A stretch of 64,000 nucleotides of DNA, from positions 434,001 through 498,000 of the forward strand of contig NZ_QPKV01000002.1 of the NCBI RefSeq assembly GCF_003339865.1, given 5' to 3'. Below the pieces are notes generated by a model. That model made no database searches. It was given only the letters and a program-made list of their open reading frames with translations, and was not told where the DNA came from. The stretch is from Pedobacter chinensis. Its GTDB lineage: Bacteria > Bacteroidota > Bacteroidia > Sphingobacteriales > Sphingobacteriaceae. A program made the position numbers and the translations under genes. This document shows, one piece after another, positions 1 through 8,664 of the stretch (position 1 is the stretch's first letter; every line of letters starts with the position of its first letter).

Positions 1-378
1 TTTTTCCTCAGCATAATCACGGCAAATCTCAATACTTTCCAACAGGGTTACTTTTGCACCAAAAGCTTCCATGGTTACTTTGCGTTCTCTGGTCGAATTT
101 TCGGGCATAACGAGTTCAATTTCTAAACCATACAAACTGGCAATCATAGCCAATGCAATACCTGTATTGCCACTCGTGGCTTCAACCAGCCTGGTTTCCT
201 TTGTAATTTCTCCACGCTCAATAGCGCTTCGAATCATATTTAATGATGCCCTGTCTTTTACACTACCGCCCGGATTATTTCCCTCCAGTTTTGCAAAAAT
301 CTGAACATGAGGATTGGTATGAAGTCTTTTAAGCTCAGCCATTGGCGTATTGCCTATCAAATCAATTATTCCTGCCAT
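1..378 (-). CDS. cysM: Cysteine synthase, N-terminal part (cut by window edge)
   Basis: This encodes the first 126 residues of a PLP-dependent O-acetylserine sulfhydrylase, which makes cysteine from O-acetylserine and sulfide in the cytoplasm. The N-terminus carries the family's PLP-lysine motif NPGGSVKDR with Lys41 and the substrate loop EATSGNTGIA. The ATG at 378 overlaps the stop of the upstream serine acetyltransferase gene (stop at 380-382), so the two are translationally coupled: one makes O-acetylserine, the other consumes it. The gene continues beyond base 1. I cannot tell CysK from CysM with certainty; the short spacing of the N-terminal motifs favours CysM-like proteins. Confidence 0.9.
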   Translation of the reverse strand, partial: MAGIIDLIGNTPMAELKRLHTNPHVQIFAKLEGNNPGGSVKDRASLNMIRSAIERGEITKETRLVEATSGNTGIALAMIASLYGLEIELVMPENSTRERKVTMEAFGAKVTLLESIEICRDYAEEK

Positions 379-379
379 T

Positions 380-1192
380 TTAATTGGTTTCTTTAATATT
401 ACGAATGGTAATGGTTGGTGAGTGGTAAGCTGTAGAAAAAGGCGCAAGGCTCTCTGTTAACCACACGTTTCCACCAATAATGCTATCGTGACCAATAACA
501 GTTTCGCCACCAAGTATGGTTGCACCTGAATAAATCACTACCCTGTCTTCCACTGTTGGATGTCGTTTACTGCCAGCCAGTGTTTTTTTAACACTTAAAG
601 CTCCCAAGGTAACACCCTGATACAATTTAACATATTTGCCAATAACGGTAGTTTCTCCAACCACGATACCAGTGCCATGATCAATGTAAAAATATTCACC
701 AATTTCTGCTGCAGGATGAATATCTATTCCCGTTTTAGAATGCGCATGCTCGGTCAGTATCCTCGGAACAAGTGGAATATCCAAATTGAAAAGCAAATGG
801 GCAATTCGGTAAAGGCATATTGCATAAAATCCAGGATAAGTTCTGATTACCTCAAAACGACTCCTTGCAGCAGGGTCTCCCTCATAAATCGCGTTAATAT
901 CAGTATCCAGAATCCGGTACAACTCAGACAATTGTTCAAAAAAACGTGCTGCAGATTGATGACATGCACCACCTTTTAGCTTGCAACTGGCTGAAATTAT
1001 TTTTGAAAGTTCTTGTTCCAACTCAAATACATGCGCCTTAAGCGCAGCTACACTTTCAAATTTTTTATTGGTATTTTCAATAAAAAGTAAGTTCATAACC
1101 TGTTCAGCCCACGCTGCAATAACTTCATTTGTAGGAATATTAATATCGCTATGTGTTTTTTCGAAAAGGTAATTGTAAAAATTGTGGTCCAT
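380..1192 (-). CDS. cysE: Serine O-acetyltransferase
   Basis: A 270-residue cytoplasmic enzyme that acetylates serine from acetyl-CoA, the first step of cysteine synthesis. An alpha-helical N-terminal half (about 1-150, with the family's DPAARSRFE segment near 106) is followed by left-handed hexapeptide repeats from about residue 158 (DIHPAAEIG, HGTGIVVGE, VTLGALS) that form the trimeric catalytic domain. Length fits the longer Bacteroidota SatA/EpsC-type enzymes. It forms a two-gene operon with the cysteine synthase gene immediately downstream. Overlapping plus-strand reading frames are shadows. Confidence 0.93.
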   Translation of the reverse strand: MDHNFYNYLFEKTHSDINIPTNEVIAAWAEQVMNLLFIENTNKKFESVAALKAHVFELEQELSKIISASCKLKGGACHQSAARFFEQLSELYRILDTDINAIYEGDPAARSRFEVIRTYPGFYAICLYRIAHLLFNLDIPLVPRILTEHAHSKTGIDIHPAAEIGEYFYIDHGTGIVVGETTVIGKYVKLYQGVTLGALSVKKTLAGSKRHPTVEDRVVIYSGATILGGETVIGHDSIIGGNVWLTESLAPFSTAYHSPTITIRNIKETN

Positions 1193-1408
1193 TAATTTGG
1201 ATTGTTGTTGTTAGCGCCTCAAAGTAAAAAGCACTTAATAATATCTATAATAAAGGTAGGTTTTGTTTCCTCATTCTTAAAATAAATGTTCTTCTTATAA
1301 CATTATCAATACATTTAAAATACTGCTGATAAAATTAACATATGTAGAAAACTTTTGTGTTCAAAAAATGTTTTCATCCTGAAATTTAACAGCTCAACAC
1401 AAATCAAA

Positions 1409-1606
1409 ATGAACCAAATCCTTACCGACCAAGAGTATAAAAAGGTTATTGAGAGAATTCAACAGCTTTCTGAAATTAAAAATGCTCATTCCATTTTCCT
1501 GCCAGAGATTGATGCACTTCGCCAACTGGCAATTAATTATGAATTTAAACGCTATGATTTAACACTCGTAAAAAGCAGTCAGCAACAACTTCCTGCAACA
1601 GGATAA
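1409..1606 (+). CDS. Small protein resembling the N-terminal part of HigA-type antitoxins
   Basis: A 65-residue soluble protein beginning MNQILTDQEYKK at the ATG at 1409; an upstream in-frame ATG at 1355 gives an unconvincing hydrophobic extension. The pattern (YKKVIERIQQL, acidic turn, PEIDALRQLAINYEFKRYDL) resembles the helical N-terminal segment that precedes the helix-turn-helix in HigA-like antitoxins, but no helix-turn-helix follows and no toxin gene is adjacent. It stands alone between cysE (divergent) and the molybdenum cofactor operon. Function is unknown; the HigA resemblance is my reading of the pattern only. Confidence 0.55.
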   Translation: MNQILTDQEYKKVIERIQQLSEIKNAHSIFLPEIDALRQLAINYEFKRYDLTLVKSSQQQLPATG

Positions 1607-1775
1607 TTCCTCCTCTTAAATTTCATTGAACATCCATTTCTTTGGCATATTTGGTTAAATCAAACGTGTCGATTAGCCAAATACTCTATTTTGATGTAAG
1701 GAAAAGTAATTTATGGAGAAATTAAGGATAGTTATAAGCAAGAATAATTAAATTGCATTACCTTAAATCATCCTT

Positions 1776-2879
1776 ATGAAAGAAATTTCAGATATACTGG
1801 TCGCCTATCAAAAGGCAAAAAAGGAAAGGAAGAAAACTGCCCTGGCCACCGTTGTAAAAGTTGAAGGTTCCTCGTACCGTAGGGCGGGTGCCAGAATGCT
1901 CATTACTGAAGATGGGCAACTTACCGGCGCCATTAGCGGTGGATGCCTGGAAGGCGATGCTTTGCGTAAAGCGCTTTCAGCAATTCATCAACAGGAAAAC
2001 AAGCTTGTTACCTACGATACTACTGATGAAGAGGATGCCAAATTTGGTATTCAACTCGGGTGTAATGGCACTGTTTATATCTTATTTGAACCAATAAAAG
2101 ATGATGTAGAGGTAAATCCGATCACTATCTTATCTGAACTGGAAAGCAAAAGAGAATGTGCAGTTTTAGCCACTTTATTCTCATTGGAGTGCAAAGCCCA
2201 AATCGGAACATGCATATTACTGAGAAGTTCAGGTTATACAACCGCAACCACAACAGAAATTAATAATAAGTTGCTGGCCGATTTAAAAGAGGTACTAAAT
2301 GACAAAACCTCAAAAGTTGAGCATTACACTTTAAATGAAGAGCCGGTTATTGCTTTTTTGGAATTCATCAATCCACCCGTTTCTATCATTATCGCTGGTG
2401 CCGGAAACGATGCTCAACCACTAGCTGAAATGGCTTACTTTTTAGGTTGGCAGGTTACGGTTGTTGATGGAAGACCAACGCACGCTACTATACAACGTTT
2501 TCAAAAGGCTAATCGGATATTGGTTTTAAAACCCGATCAGCTTCTAACACAAATTGATATAGATGAGCAAACAGCGTTTGTTTTAATGACGCATAACTAC
2601 AATTACGATTTCGATCTTTTAAACCGCTTACTACCGACCAGAGCACAATATATTGGCACGCTAGGACCCAAAAAAAAGTTAATCAGAATGCTTGATGAGC
2701 TGGGATTGAATACTGATGAAAATCAATCGAGAGTACATGGACCAATCGGACTTGATATCGGTGCAGAAACAGCAGAAGAAATTGCCATTTCCATCATCGC
2801 CGAAATCAAAGCTGTTTTTTCAGGTGCATCTGCCGGGTTATTGAAAGAAAAAAAAGCACCTATTCATGTTTACGACTAA
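1776..2879 (+). CDS. XdhC/CoxI-family molybdoenzyme maturation factor
   Basis: A 367-residue cytoplasmic protein of the XdhC family. Such proteins bind molybdenum cofactor, protect it, assist its sulfuration or cytosine addition and insert it into xanthine-dehydrogenase-type enzymes. The XdhC_CoxI domain shows RRAGARMLI and the GAISGGCLEGDA loop with its conserved Cys (about residues 35-65). The C-terminal half is a Rossmann-like domain starting at IIIAGAGNDAQPLAEMA (about 205). It is the first gene of the cofactor operon, 9 bases ahead of a MocA-like gene. The nearby PaoABC-type enzyme at 10.8-14.7 kb is its likely client, in the role of PaoD. Confidence 0.9.
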   Translation: MKEISDILVAYQKAKKERKKTALATVVKVEGSSYRRAGARMLITEDGQLTGAISGGCLEGDALRKALSAIHQQENKLVTYDTTDEEDAKFGIQLGCNGTVYILFEPIKDDVEVNPITILSELESKRECAVLATLFSLECKAQIGTCILLRSSGYTTATTTEINNKLLADLKEVLNDKTSKVEHYTLNEEPVIAFLEFINPPVSIIIAGAGNDAQPLAEMAYFLGWQVTVVDGRPTHATIQRFQKANRILVLKPDQLLTQIDIDEQTAFVLMTHNYNYDFDLLNRLLPTRAQYIGTLGPKKKLIRMLDELGLNTDENQSRVHGPIGLDIGAETAEEIAISIIAEIKAVFSGASAGLLKEKKAPIHVYD

Positions 2880-2888
2880 AATGATCAA

Positions 2889-3467
2889 ATGAAAACGGGA
2901 ATCATCATATTGGCCGCAGGTAGTTCAAGTCGTTTAGGAAAGCCTAAACAGTTGCTAAGCTATAAGGACAAATCCCTTATCAATATAGTAAGTGATGCCG
3001 CCTTTGCAACTGCTTTTACTCCCGTTATCGTAGTTTTAGGTGCAAATGCAGAGTTGATTTCTAAAAATTTAAAACTTGATTACATTATAAATGATAGCTG
3101 GCACGAAGGAATATCAGCAAGTATAGCAGCGGGGATGTCGGCAATATTGGAAAAGGAACCTGATCTGGAAGATGTAATTTTAGCGGTTTCTGACCAACCA
3201 TTTATCAACGCAGAAATATTTGCCAGGCTTTATCAACAAAAAATCTCAACAGGAAAAGGTATTATTGCAAGCCGTTATGCACAAACAACCGGCACACCAG
3301 TACTGTTCAACAAGAGGTATTTCCCTCAACTTTTAGCTTTACAGGAAAACAGCGGAGCAAAACCAATATTGAACGAGAACAGAGATGATACTGAAACGAT
3401 TGATTTTGAACATGGTCATATTGATATCGATACGGAAACAGATTATAACAATTTAATTAAAGATTAA
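2889..3467 (+). CDS. MocA/MobA-like nucleotidyltransferase for molybdenum cofactor
   Basis: A 192-residue nucleotidyltransferase that probably attaches a nucleotide to molybdopterin. The N-terminus has the family signature LAAGSSSRLGKPKQLL, followed by a Rossmann-like fold with VSDQPF as the metal-binding region near residue 100. Proteins with KQLL after the glycine loop usually belong to the MocA (CTP, molybdopterin cytosine dinucleotide) branch. This fits the PaoABC-type enzyme nearby, which uses that cofactor form. The stop codon overlaps the moaA start (TAATG at 3465-3469), so the genes are coupled. The nucleotide used is an inference. Confidence 0.85.
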   Translation: MKTGIIILAAGSSSRLGKPKQLLSYKDKSLINIVSDAAFATAFTPVIVVLGANAELISKNLKLDYIINDSWHEGISASIAAGMSAILEKEPDLEDVILAVSDQPFINAEIFARLYQQKISTGKGIIASRYAQTTGTPVLFNKRYFPQLLALQENSGAKPILNENRDDTETIDFEHGHIDIDTETDYNNLIKD

Positions 3468-4447
3468 TGATAGCAGATTCTTTTGGACGGGTACATGATT
3501 ACTTGCGCATATCGTTAACCGATAATTGCAATTTCCGCTGCTTTTATTGTATGCCCGAAGAGGATTATGATTTTACTCCCGCTTCGCGATTAATGCAAAC
3601 TGATGAAATTGTACAACTGGCCAGAATTTTTGTGGAACAGGGTGTTAAAAAAATCCGGCTTACAGGAGGCGAACCTTTGGTACGTAAAGATGCCGCAACA
3701 ATTATTGCAGCATTAGGAAAGTTACCAGTAGAATTGGTTATCACCACTAACGGCACACGTATTGCAGAAATGCTACCGATTTTTAAGGAAGCTGGTATAA
3801 AAACCGTAAACATCAGTCTCGACACCTTACAGCCAGAAAAATTCATGCTTATTACGCGTCGCGATGTTTTTCATCAGGTACGTAGCAATATTGAATTACT
3901 GCTGCAGGAAAAAATCACTGTTAAAATTAATATGGTGGTCATGAAAGGGTTAAATGATGGCGAAATAAAAGATTTTATCAACTGGACAAAACACAATCCT
4001 ATTCAGGTTCGGTTCATCGAATTTATGCCGTTTAGCGGAAATAAATGGACGAGCAATAAAATGTTTTCTTATCAGGAAATTCTAAACCAGATAGAAAAGG
4101 ATTTTACGGTACTCCCTGTTGAAGGCTCGCCAAATGATACTGCTAAAAATTTCATGATTCCCGGGCACGACGGTTCTTTTGCCGTTATCAGCACCATGAC
4201 AGCACCTTTTTGCAATACCTGTAACCGAATGCGCTTAACAGCTGATGGAAAACTAAAAAATTGTTTATTCTCTGATGGAGAAACAGATTTACTTACTGCA
4301 TTACGAAATCTGCAAGATGTGGTTCCGATGATCAAGGCCTCTATCTGGAGCAAGAAAAAAGAACTTGGCGGACAGCTGATGACCCATTTCGAAAAGCTAG
4401 ATGCCGATGCCATTAAAAACCGGAGTATGATTACCATTGGAGGATAA
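3467..4447 (+). CDS. moaA: GTP 3',8-cyclase MoaA
   Basis: A 326-residue radical-SAM enzyme that starts molybdopterin synthesis by converting GTP to 3',8-cyclo-GTP, which MoaC then rearranges. The SAM cluster motif is CNFRCFYC (Cys21, Cys25, Cys28). The second, substrate-side cluster motif is CNTCNRMR followed by a third Cys in LKNCLF, matching CxxCx13C. The SAM-binding LTGGEPLVR is present, and the protein ends in Gly-Gly, as MoaA proteins do. Both cluster motifs are intact and the length is normal. It overlaps the preceding gene by one base and is 5 bases from moeA. Confidence 0.97.
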   Translation: MIADSFGRVHDYLRISLTDNCNFRCFYCMPEEDYDFTPASRLMQTDEIVQLARIFVEQGVKKIRLTGGEPLVRKDAATIIAALGKLPVELVITTNGTRIAEMLPIFKEAGIKTVNISLDTLQPEKFMLITRRDVFHQVRSNIELLLQEKITVKINMVVMKGLNDGEIKDFINWTKHNPIQVRFIEFMPFSGNKWTSNKMFSYQEILNQIEKDFTVLPVEGSPNDTAKNFMIPGHDGSFAVISTMTAPFCNTCNRMRLTADGKLKNCLFSDGETDLLTALRNLQDVVPMIKASIWSKKKELGGQLMTHFEKLDADAIKNRSMITIGG

Positions 4448-4452
4448 CCTTA

Positions 4453-5631
4453 ATGATTACTGTAGAAGAAGCCAAACAGCTCATTTCCGAAAACGTTAGT
4501 GCACTTAAACCGGTCACACTGCCTCTTGATCAGCTTGCCGGCCATGTACTGGCCAAAGATATTTATGCAGCTTATGATATTCCAGCCTTCAAACAATCTT
4601 CAATGGATGGCTATGCTTTCCGGTTTGAAGAAAATTTAGAAGTGCTGACCCTGATTGGGGAAATGGCCGCCGGCACCAGCCATTCTTTTGAAGTTAAACC
4701 TGGAGAAACGAGCCGGATTTTTACAGGCGCACCACTTCCTGATGGTGCAGATACGGTGGTGATGCAGGAAAAAATTGAAAAGCTGGAAAATAAAATCATA
4801 GTGAATGATTCTCAAATCTCCATTGGCACAAATGTCAGGGAGAAAGGCACTGAAATTAAGGCCGGAGCATTGGCTATGCAAGCAGGAGATTTAATTGGCC
4901 CGGCAGCCATTGGTTTTCTTGCCGGAATCGGAGTCACTGAAGCAAAGGTTTTTCCCATGCCCAGTATAGCTATTATTGTTACAGGCAATGAGCTTCAGCA
5001 ACCTGGCTCAACGTTGAAATTTGGTCAGGTTTACGAATCAAATTCCTATTCCCTGTCGGCAGCACTGAAGCATGAGGGCATAACTCAAATCGAATCACTT
5101 TGGGTCAGCGACGATCTGAAACTTTTAACAGCAACCTTAAACAAAGCACTAAATCAAAATGATGTGGTTTTACTTACCGGCGGCGTTAGTGTGGGCGATT
5201 ATGATTTTGTAATCGAGGCTGCTAAAAACTGCGGTATTGATCAGATATTCCATAAAGTAAAACAAAAACCTGGTAAACCTTTGTTCTTCGGAACTAAGAA
5301 CGAAAAACTGATTTTCGGTCTTCCCGGAAATCCATCATCGGTGTTAAGTTGTTATTATAATTATGTTTTACCTGCAATAAAAACCCTTTCCCACAAACAA
5401 AATTCTGTAAAAACATTACAGGCTAAACTAACAGCGGGCTATCAAAAACCTGCCGGACTTACACATTTCTTAAAGGGCATTTACAAAAACGATCAAGCCA
5501 CTCCTTTAAATGCGCAGGAATCATATCGTTTAAGTTCCTTTGCACAATCAAATTGTTTAATTTGCTTAAAAGAAAATCAACAATCTTTTGCACCTGGCGA
5601 AACTGTAGATATTATGCTCTTACCTCATTAA
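4453..5631 (+). CDS. moeA: Molybdopterin molybdenumtransferase MoeA
   Basis: A 392-residue enzyme that inserts molybdate into adenylylated molybdopterin. Family motifs are in order: SSMDGYAFR near residue 50, IFTGAPLPDGADTVVMQE near 90, the MogA-like LLTGGVSVGDYDFV near 235 and GLPGNPSSVLSCYY near 290. The C-terminal beta-barrel domain IV is present, so the protein is full length. It sits in the middle of the operon, 5 bases after moaA and 2 bases before the TauE/SafE gene. The partner adenylyltransferase (MogA) is encoded as the C-terminal half of the fusion gene at 8665. Confidence 0.96.
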   Translation: MITVEEAKQLISENVSALKPVTLPLDQLAGHVLAKDIYAAYDIPAFKQSSMDGYAFRFEENLEVLTLIGEMAAGTSHSFEVKPGETSRIFTGAPLPDGADTVVMQEKIEKLENKIIVNDSQISIGTNVREKGTEIKAGALAMQAGDLIGPAAIGFLAGIGVTEAKVFPMPSIAIIVTGNELQQPGSTLKFGQVYESNSYSLSAALKHEGITQIESLWVSDDLKLLTATLNKALNQNDVVLLTGGVSVGDYDFVIEAAKNCGIDQIFHKVKQKPGKPLFFGTKNEKLIFGLPGNPSSVLSCYYNYVLPAIKTLSHKQNSVKTLQAKLTAGYQKPAGLTHFLKGIYKNDQATPLNAQESYRLSSFAQSNCLICLKENQQSFAPGETVDIMLLPH

Positions 5632-5633
5632 TT

Positions 5634-6374
5634 ATGCAAGAAAGCTTTATTTTATTTTATTGTTTATTATTCATCGTAGCATTTTTATATGCTTCGGTTG
5701 GACATGGAGGGGCCAGTGGCTATTTGGCGCTCATGGCAATTTTTGCCATTTCACCTGCCGTGATGAAACCCACCGCACTGCTCTTAAATCTTTTCGTTTC
5801 CTCCACATCATTCATTCAGTTTTATCGGGGAGGGCATTTTAAATGGAAAATGTTTTGGCCGTTTGCAGCAGCCTCTATCCCACTGTCATTTGTTGGTGGA
5901 ACAATGGCCATTGAGAGTGCTTTATACAAAAAAATACTCGGTGTGCTGCTGCTTGTCCCGGTAATCAGGTTTTTCTTTTTTAAAAACACCGATCCAAAGA
6001 ATTTCAATAAGACAAATATTCCGCTTTCTTTAGCCATTGGGGGCATTATTGGTTTGCTCTCTGGTATGATTGGCATTGGTGGTGGTATTATCCTTTCTCC
6101 TGTTTTGTTACTACTAAAATGGGCTGATCAAAAACAAACCGCAGCAATCAGTGCAGCATTTATTTTTGTAAATTCGGTAGCAGGTTTAGGCGGTCAGTTA
6201 ATTAAAGGTTTCCAATTTAATAACGATATGCTCGCTTACGTTGGAATTGCTTTTTTAGGTGGAATATGTGGCGCCTATTTTGGAGCGCTTAAATTCCCCC
6301 AAACCGTGTTAAAAAATGTACTGGCCTGTGTATTGGCCTTAGCAGCTTATAAATTATTATTTACCCACGCATAA
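5634..6374 (+). CDS. TauE/SafE-family membrane permease inside the molybdenum cofactor operon
   Basis: A 246-residue inner-membrane protein with about eight hydrophobic segments and the family's glycine-rich half-repeats (VGHGGASGYLALMA early, SGMIGIGGGIILSP in the second half). TauE/SafE proteins export or import small sulfur-containing anions such as sulfite or sulfoacetate. I chose the ATG at 5634, two bases after the moeA stop, over an upstream in-frame start inside moeA. Its position between cofactor genes with almost no spacing suggests a related substrate (molybdate, or a sulfur anion from cofactor sulfuration), but that is inference; no molybdate ABC transporter is visible in the window. 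Confidence 0.85.
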   Translation: MQESFILFYCLLFIVAFLYASVGHGGASGYLALMAIFAISPAVMKPTALLLNLFVSSTSFIQFYRGGHFKWKMFWPFAAASIPLSFVGGTMAIESALYKKILGVLLLVPVIRFFFFKNTDPKNFNKTNIPLSLAIGGIIGLLSGMIGIGGGIILSPVLLLLKWADQKQTAAISAAFIFVNSVAGLGGQLIKGFQFNNDMLAYVGIAFLGGICGAYFGALKFPQTVLKNVLACVLALAAYKLLFTHA

Positions 6375-6375
6375 T

Positions 6376-6873
6376 ATGAAATATCTTATCCCCATTCTTT
6401 TATTGTTTAGTTTCGCTGCCACGGCGCAGGAAAGCAAAGAGTTTGTTGTCGACGGAAAAGTGAAGAACAAATTAACTATCGATCTCGCCTCCCTAAAGCA
6501 ATATAAATCGATCAGCATCGACAGCATGACGATTTTTAACCACCTGTTGCAACGAAAAAGCAGTATCAAAAACATTAAAGGGGTTTCGCTGAAGGAAGTC
6601 TTATCAAAAGTGGATATCGATGAAGAATCGCCTAAAAAACTAAGTGAATATTATTTGGTTTGCACCGCGACAGATAATTATAAAGTGGTTTTCTCCTGGA
6701 ATGAAGTTTTCAATGCTAAAAGTGAAAACAATATTTTAATCTTAACGAGTTTTGATACCGATCCTGCAAAAGCAGAAAAGGGGAATATTGCGATGATCAC
6801 CACGAGCGATGCCGCAACCGGAAGAAGGTTTGTAAAAGGATTAAGTAAAATAAGCATCTTACAGGTAAATTAG
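6376..6873 (+). CDS. Secreted molybdopterin-binding-like domain protein (SUOX-fold type)
   Basis: A 165-residue protein with an N-terminal signal peptide (MKYLIPILLLFSFAATAQ, cleavage after about 18). The remaining ~145 residues (GVSLKEVLSKVDI, YYLVCTATDNYKVVFSWNEVF, ending RFVKGLSKISILQV) resemble the small oxidoreductase molybdopterin-binding (sulfite-oxidase fold) proteins of Bacteroidota. The one cysteine of the mature part, in LVCTATDNY, is not clearly the metal ligand. It starts one base after the TauE/SafE stop and ends two bases before moaD, so it belongs to the operon. Function is unknown: it could be a periplasmic binding protein for the cofactor or for molybdate. Confidence 0.65.
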   Translation: MKYLIPILLLFSFAATAQESKEFVVDGKVKNKLTIDLASLKQYKSISIDSMTIFNHLLQRKSSIKNIKGVSLKEVLSKVDIDEESPKKLSEYYLVCTATDNYKVVFSWNEVFNAKSENNILILTSFDTDPAKAEKGNIAMITTSDAATGRRFVKGLSKISILQVN

Positions 6874-6875
6874 TA

Positions 6876-7109
6876 ATGGAAATACAGTTGATCAGCTTTG
6901 GAAAGATTTCAGAATTCATGGAAAGTCAGAAAATGGAAATCCCCGACATGAGCAATACAGATGAGTTGAAAACCTATCTGGAACAGTGTTTCCCAAAACT
7001 GGTGGGCATGAAATACAAACTGGCATTAAACAAAAACATGGTACAAACCTCACAAGAATTAAAAAACAATGATACCATTGCTATTATGCCGCCTTTTTCC
7101 GGAGGATAA
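6876..7109 (+). CDS. moaD: Molybdopterin synthase sulfur-carrier subunit MoaD
   Basis: A 77-residue ubiquitin-fold sulfur carrier. It ends in PPFSGG, the exposed Gly-Gly tail that MoeB adenylylates, that is then thiocarboxylated and that delivers sulfur to precursor Z in the MoaE active site. Length and NDTIAIMPPFSGG ending are typical. It is immediately followed (3 bases) by its activating enzyme MoeB. Confidence 0.95.
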   Translation: MEIQLISFGKISEFMESQKMEIPDMSNTDELKTYLEQCFPKLVGMKYKLALNKNMVQTSQELKNNDTIAIMPPFSGG

Positions 7110-7112
7110 TCA

Positions 7113-8210
7113 ATGAATAAAGAGCGATACAACAGACAGATCATGTTGCAAGGATTTGGAATGCCTGCACAAATGCGGTTAACCGGGTCTGCTGTCCTCG
7201 TAATCGGTGCTGGTGGTTTGGGTTGCCCGGCCTTGCAATATCTTGCTGCTGCTGGTATCGGTACAATTGGTATAGTTGATGATGATGTTGTTTCGCTGTC
7301 CAATCTCCATCGGCAGGTACTTTTTACAACCGAAGATATCGGCAAACTTAAAGTGGAAATTGCCGCTAAAAGGTTGCAGCAAATGAATCCTGAAATTTCT
7401 ATAAACACCTATGCGGTTAAAATTGACAAAAGCAATGTAATCGACATTTTAAACTATTATGATGTTATTCTTGATGGAACCGATAATTTTGCCGCAAGGT
7501 ATTTAATTAATGATGCCTGTGCCTTGTTGCATAAACCATTAATATTTGCAGCAGTATCAGGGTGCGAAGGGCAATTGGCTGTTTTCAATGTTCCGGATAA
7601 TCAAAATGAAAGCACCAATTATCGCGACATCTTTCCTGTTCAACCCAAAGAGGGAGAAATTCCAAACTGTGCAGAAAATGGTATATTAGGCGTTTTACCT
7701 GGTGTTATCGGTACCATTGCTGCCACAGAAGTAATTAAGTTCATCACAAAAACCGGAACACCATTAATTAACAAATTACGCCACTACAATATACTTAGCG
7801 GTGAGCAGTATGAAATAAATATTAGTCCTGCTAATCATTACACTTTACCCAAAACAGCAACAGAACTATCAAACATGGAATATGAAGATTCGTGCAAAGT
7901 ATCGCAAAATTATATAGAAATTGATGCGAAAGAATTAAAATCACTTCAAAATCAACCTTCAACTTTAGTCATTGATGTGAGAGAACGCCATGAATTTCCT
8001 AAATTAAATGATCCTTTCATTACTCAGGCACCGATGTCTGAGTTGGAGGAGCTTTTAAATCAAAATATCACTCAGGAAAAAATTGTTTTTATCTGTCAGC
8101 ATGGGATTAGAAGCTTGAGTGCTGCAGAAGCCTTTCATGAAAAATATGGAAATACTAAAAAAATATACAGCCTTAAAGGTGGAATAGTTAAATGGAGAAA
8201 TCATTTTTGA
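7113..8210 (+). CDS. moeB: MoaD-activating enzyme MoeB fused to a rhodanese domain
   Basis: A 365-residue ThiF/MoeB/HesA-type adenylyltransferase with a C-terminal rhodanese domain. Residues ~1-245 hold the ATP site (GAGGLGCPALQYLAAAG, DDDVVSLSNLHRQ) and DGTDNFAARY. Residues ~260-365 are the rhodanese with active-site loop CQHGIRS (Cys328), able to supply persulfide sulfur. One protein can therefore activate the MoaD C-terminus and pass sulfur to it. The position where E. coli MoeB has YRCLF reads YRDIF, so one usual zinc Cys pair is absent; a single Cys remains in PNCAENG. Variants like this occur in other MoeB/ThiF-like proteins. Confidence 0.92.
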   Translation: MNKERYNRQIMLQGFGMPAQMRLTGSAVLVIGAGGLGCPALQYLAAAGIGTIGIVDDDVVSLSNLHRQVLFTTEDIGKLKVEIAAKRLQQMNPEISINTYAVKIDKSNVIDILNYYDVILDGTDNFAARYLINDACALLHKPLIFAAVSGCEGQLAVFNVPDNQNESTNYRDIFPVQPKEGEIPNCAENGILGVLPGVIGTIAATEVIKFITKTGTPLINKLRHYNILSGEQYEINISPANHYTLPKTATELSNMEYEDSCKVSQNYIEIDAKELKSLQNQPSTLVIDVRERHEFPKLNDPFITQAPMSELEELLNQNITQEKIVFICQHGIRSLSAAEAFHEKYGNTKKIYSLKGGIVKWRNHF

Positions 8211-8219
8211 GGGAATCAA

Positions 8220-8663
8220 ATGAGTGAAAAAAAAATCAGGAATATATTCATTGAAGGCGCAATTAGTCCTTCATTTATAGCCGACAGCATTGCCGGGCAT
8301 AGCAGTAAAACGACAATTGGTGGTCACAGTATTTTTATGGGGCAGGTAAGGAATGATGAGGTAGATGGAAAATTGGTTACAGCAATAGAATATACGGCTT
8401 ACGAAGATTTGGCTTTGGAAAAAATGCATGAAATCAGGGAAGAAATTTTTGCAAGATATCCACTTCACTGTATGCATGTCCATCACAGTTTAGGAAACAT
8501 TAAAACCGGCGAGATTTGCCTCTTTGTATTTACCTCCGCTGCACATCGCAAGCCAGCCATCGATGCCTGTACGGAGATTGTAGAAAGAATAAAAGCTGAA
8601 CTACCGATTTGGGGAAAAGAAATATTTGACAACAAAACGCATCAATGGAAAGAGAATAAGTAA
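8220..8663 (+). CDS. moaE: Molybdopterin synthase catalytic subunit MoaE
   Basis: A 147-residue catalytic subunit that, with thiocarboxylated MoaD, turns cyclic pyranopterin monophosphate into molybdopterin. The recognisable parts are the substrate arginine region MGQVRNDEVDGK, EYTAYEDLALEKM, VHHSLGNIKTGEI, the HRKPAIDAC helix and PIWGKEIF with the C-terminal catalytic lysine. Length is normal. It lies 9 bases after moeB, and its TAA (8661-8663) is followed one base later by the start of the MoaC-MogA fusion. Confidence 0.95.
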   Translation: MSEKKIRNIFIEGAISPSFIADSIAGHSSKTTIGGHSIFMGQVRNDEVDGKLVTAIEYTAYEDLALEKMHEIREEIFARYPLHCMHVHHSLGNIKTGEICLFVFTSAAHRKPAIDACTEIVERIKAELPIWGKEIFDNKTHQWKENK

Positions 8664-8664
8664 T

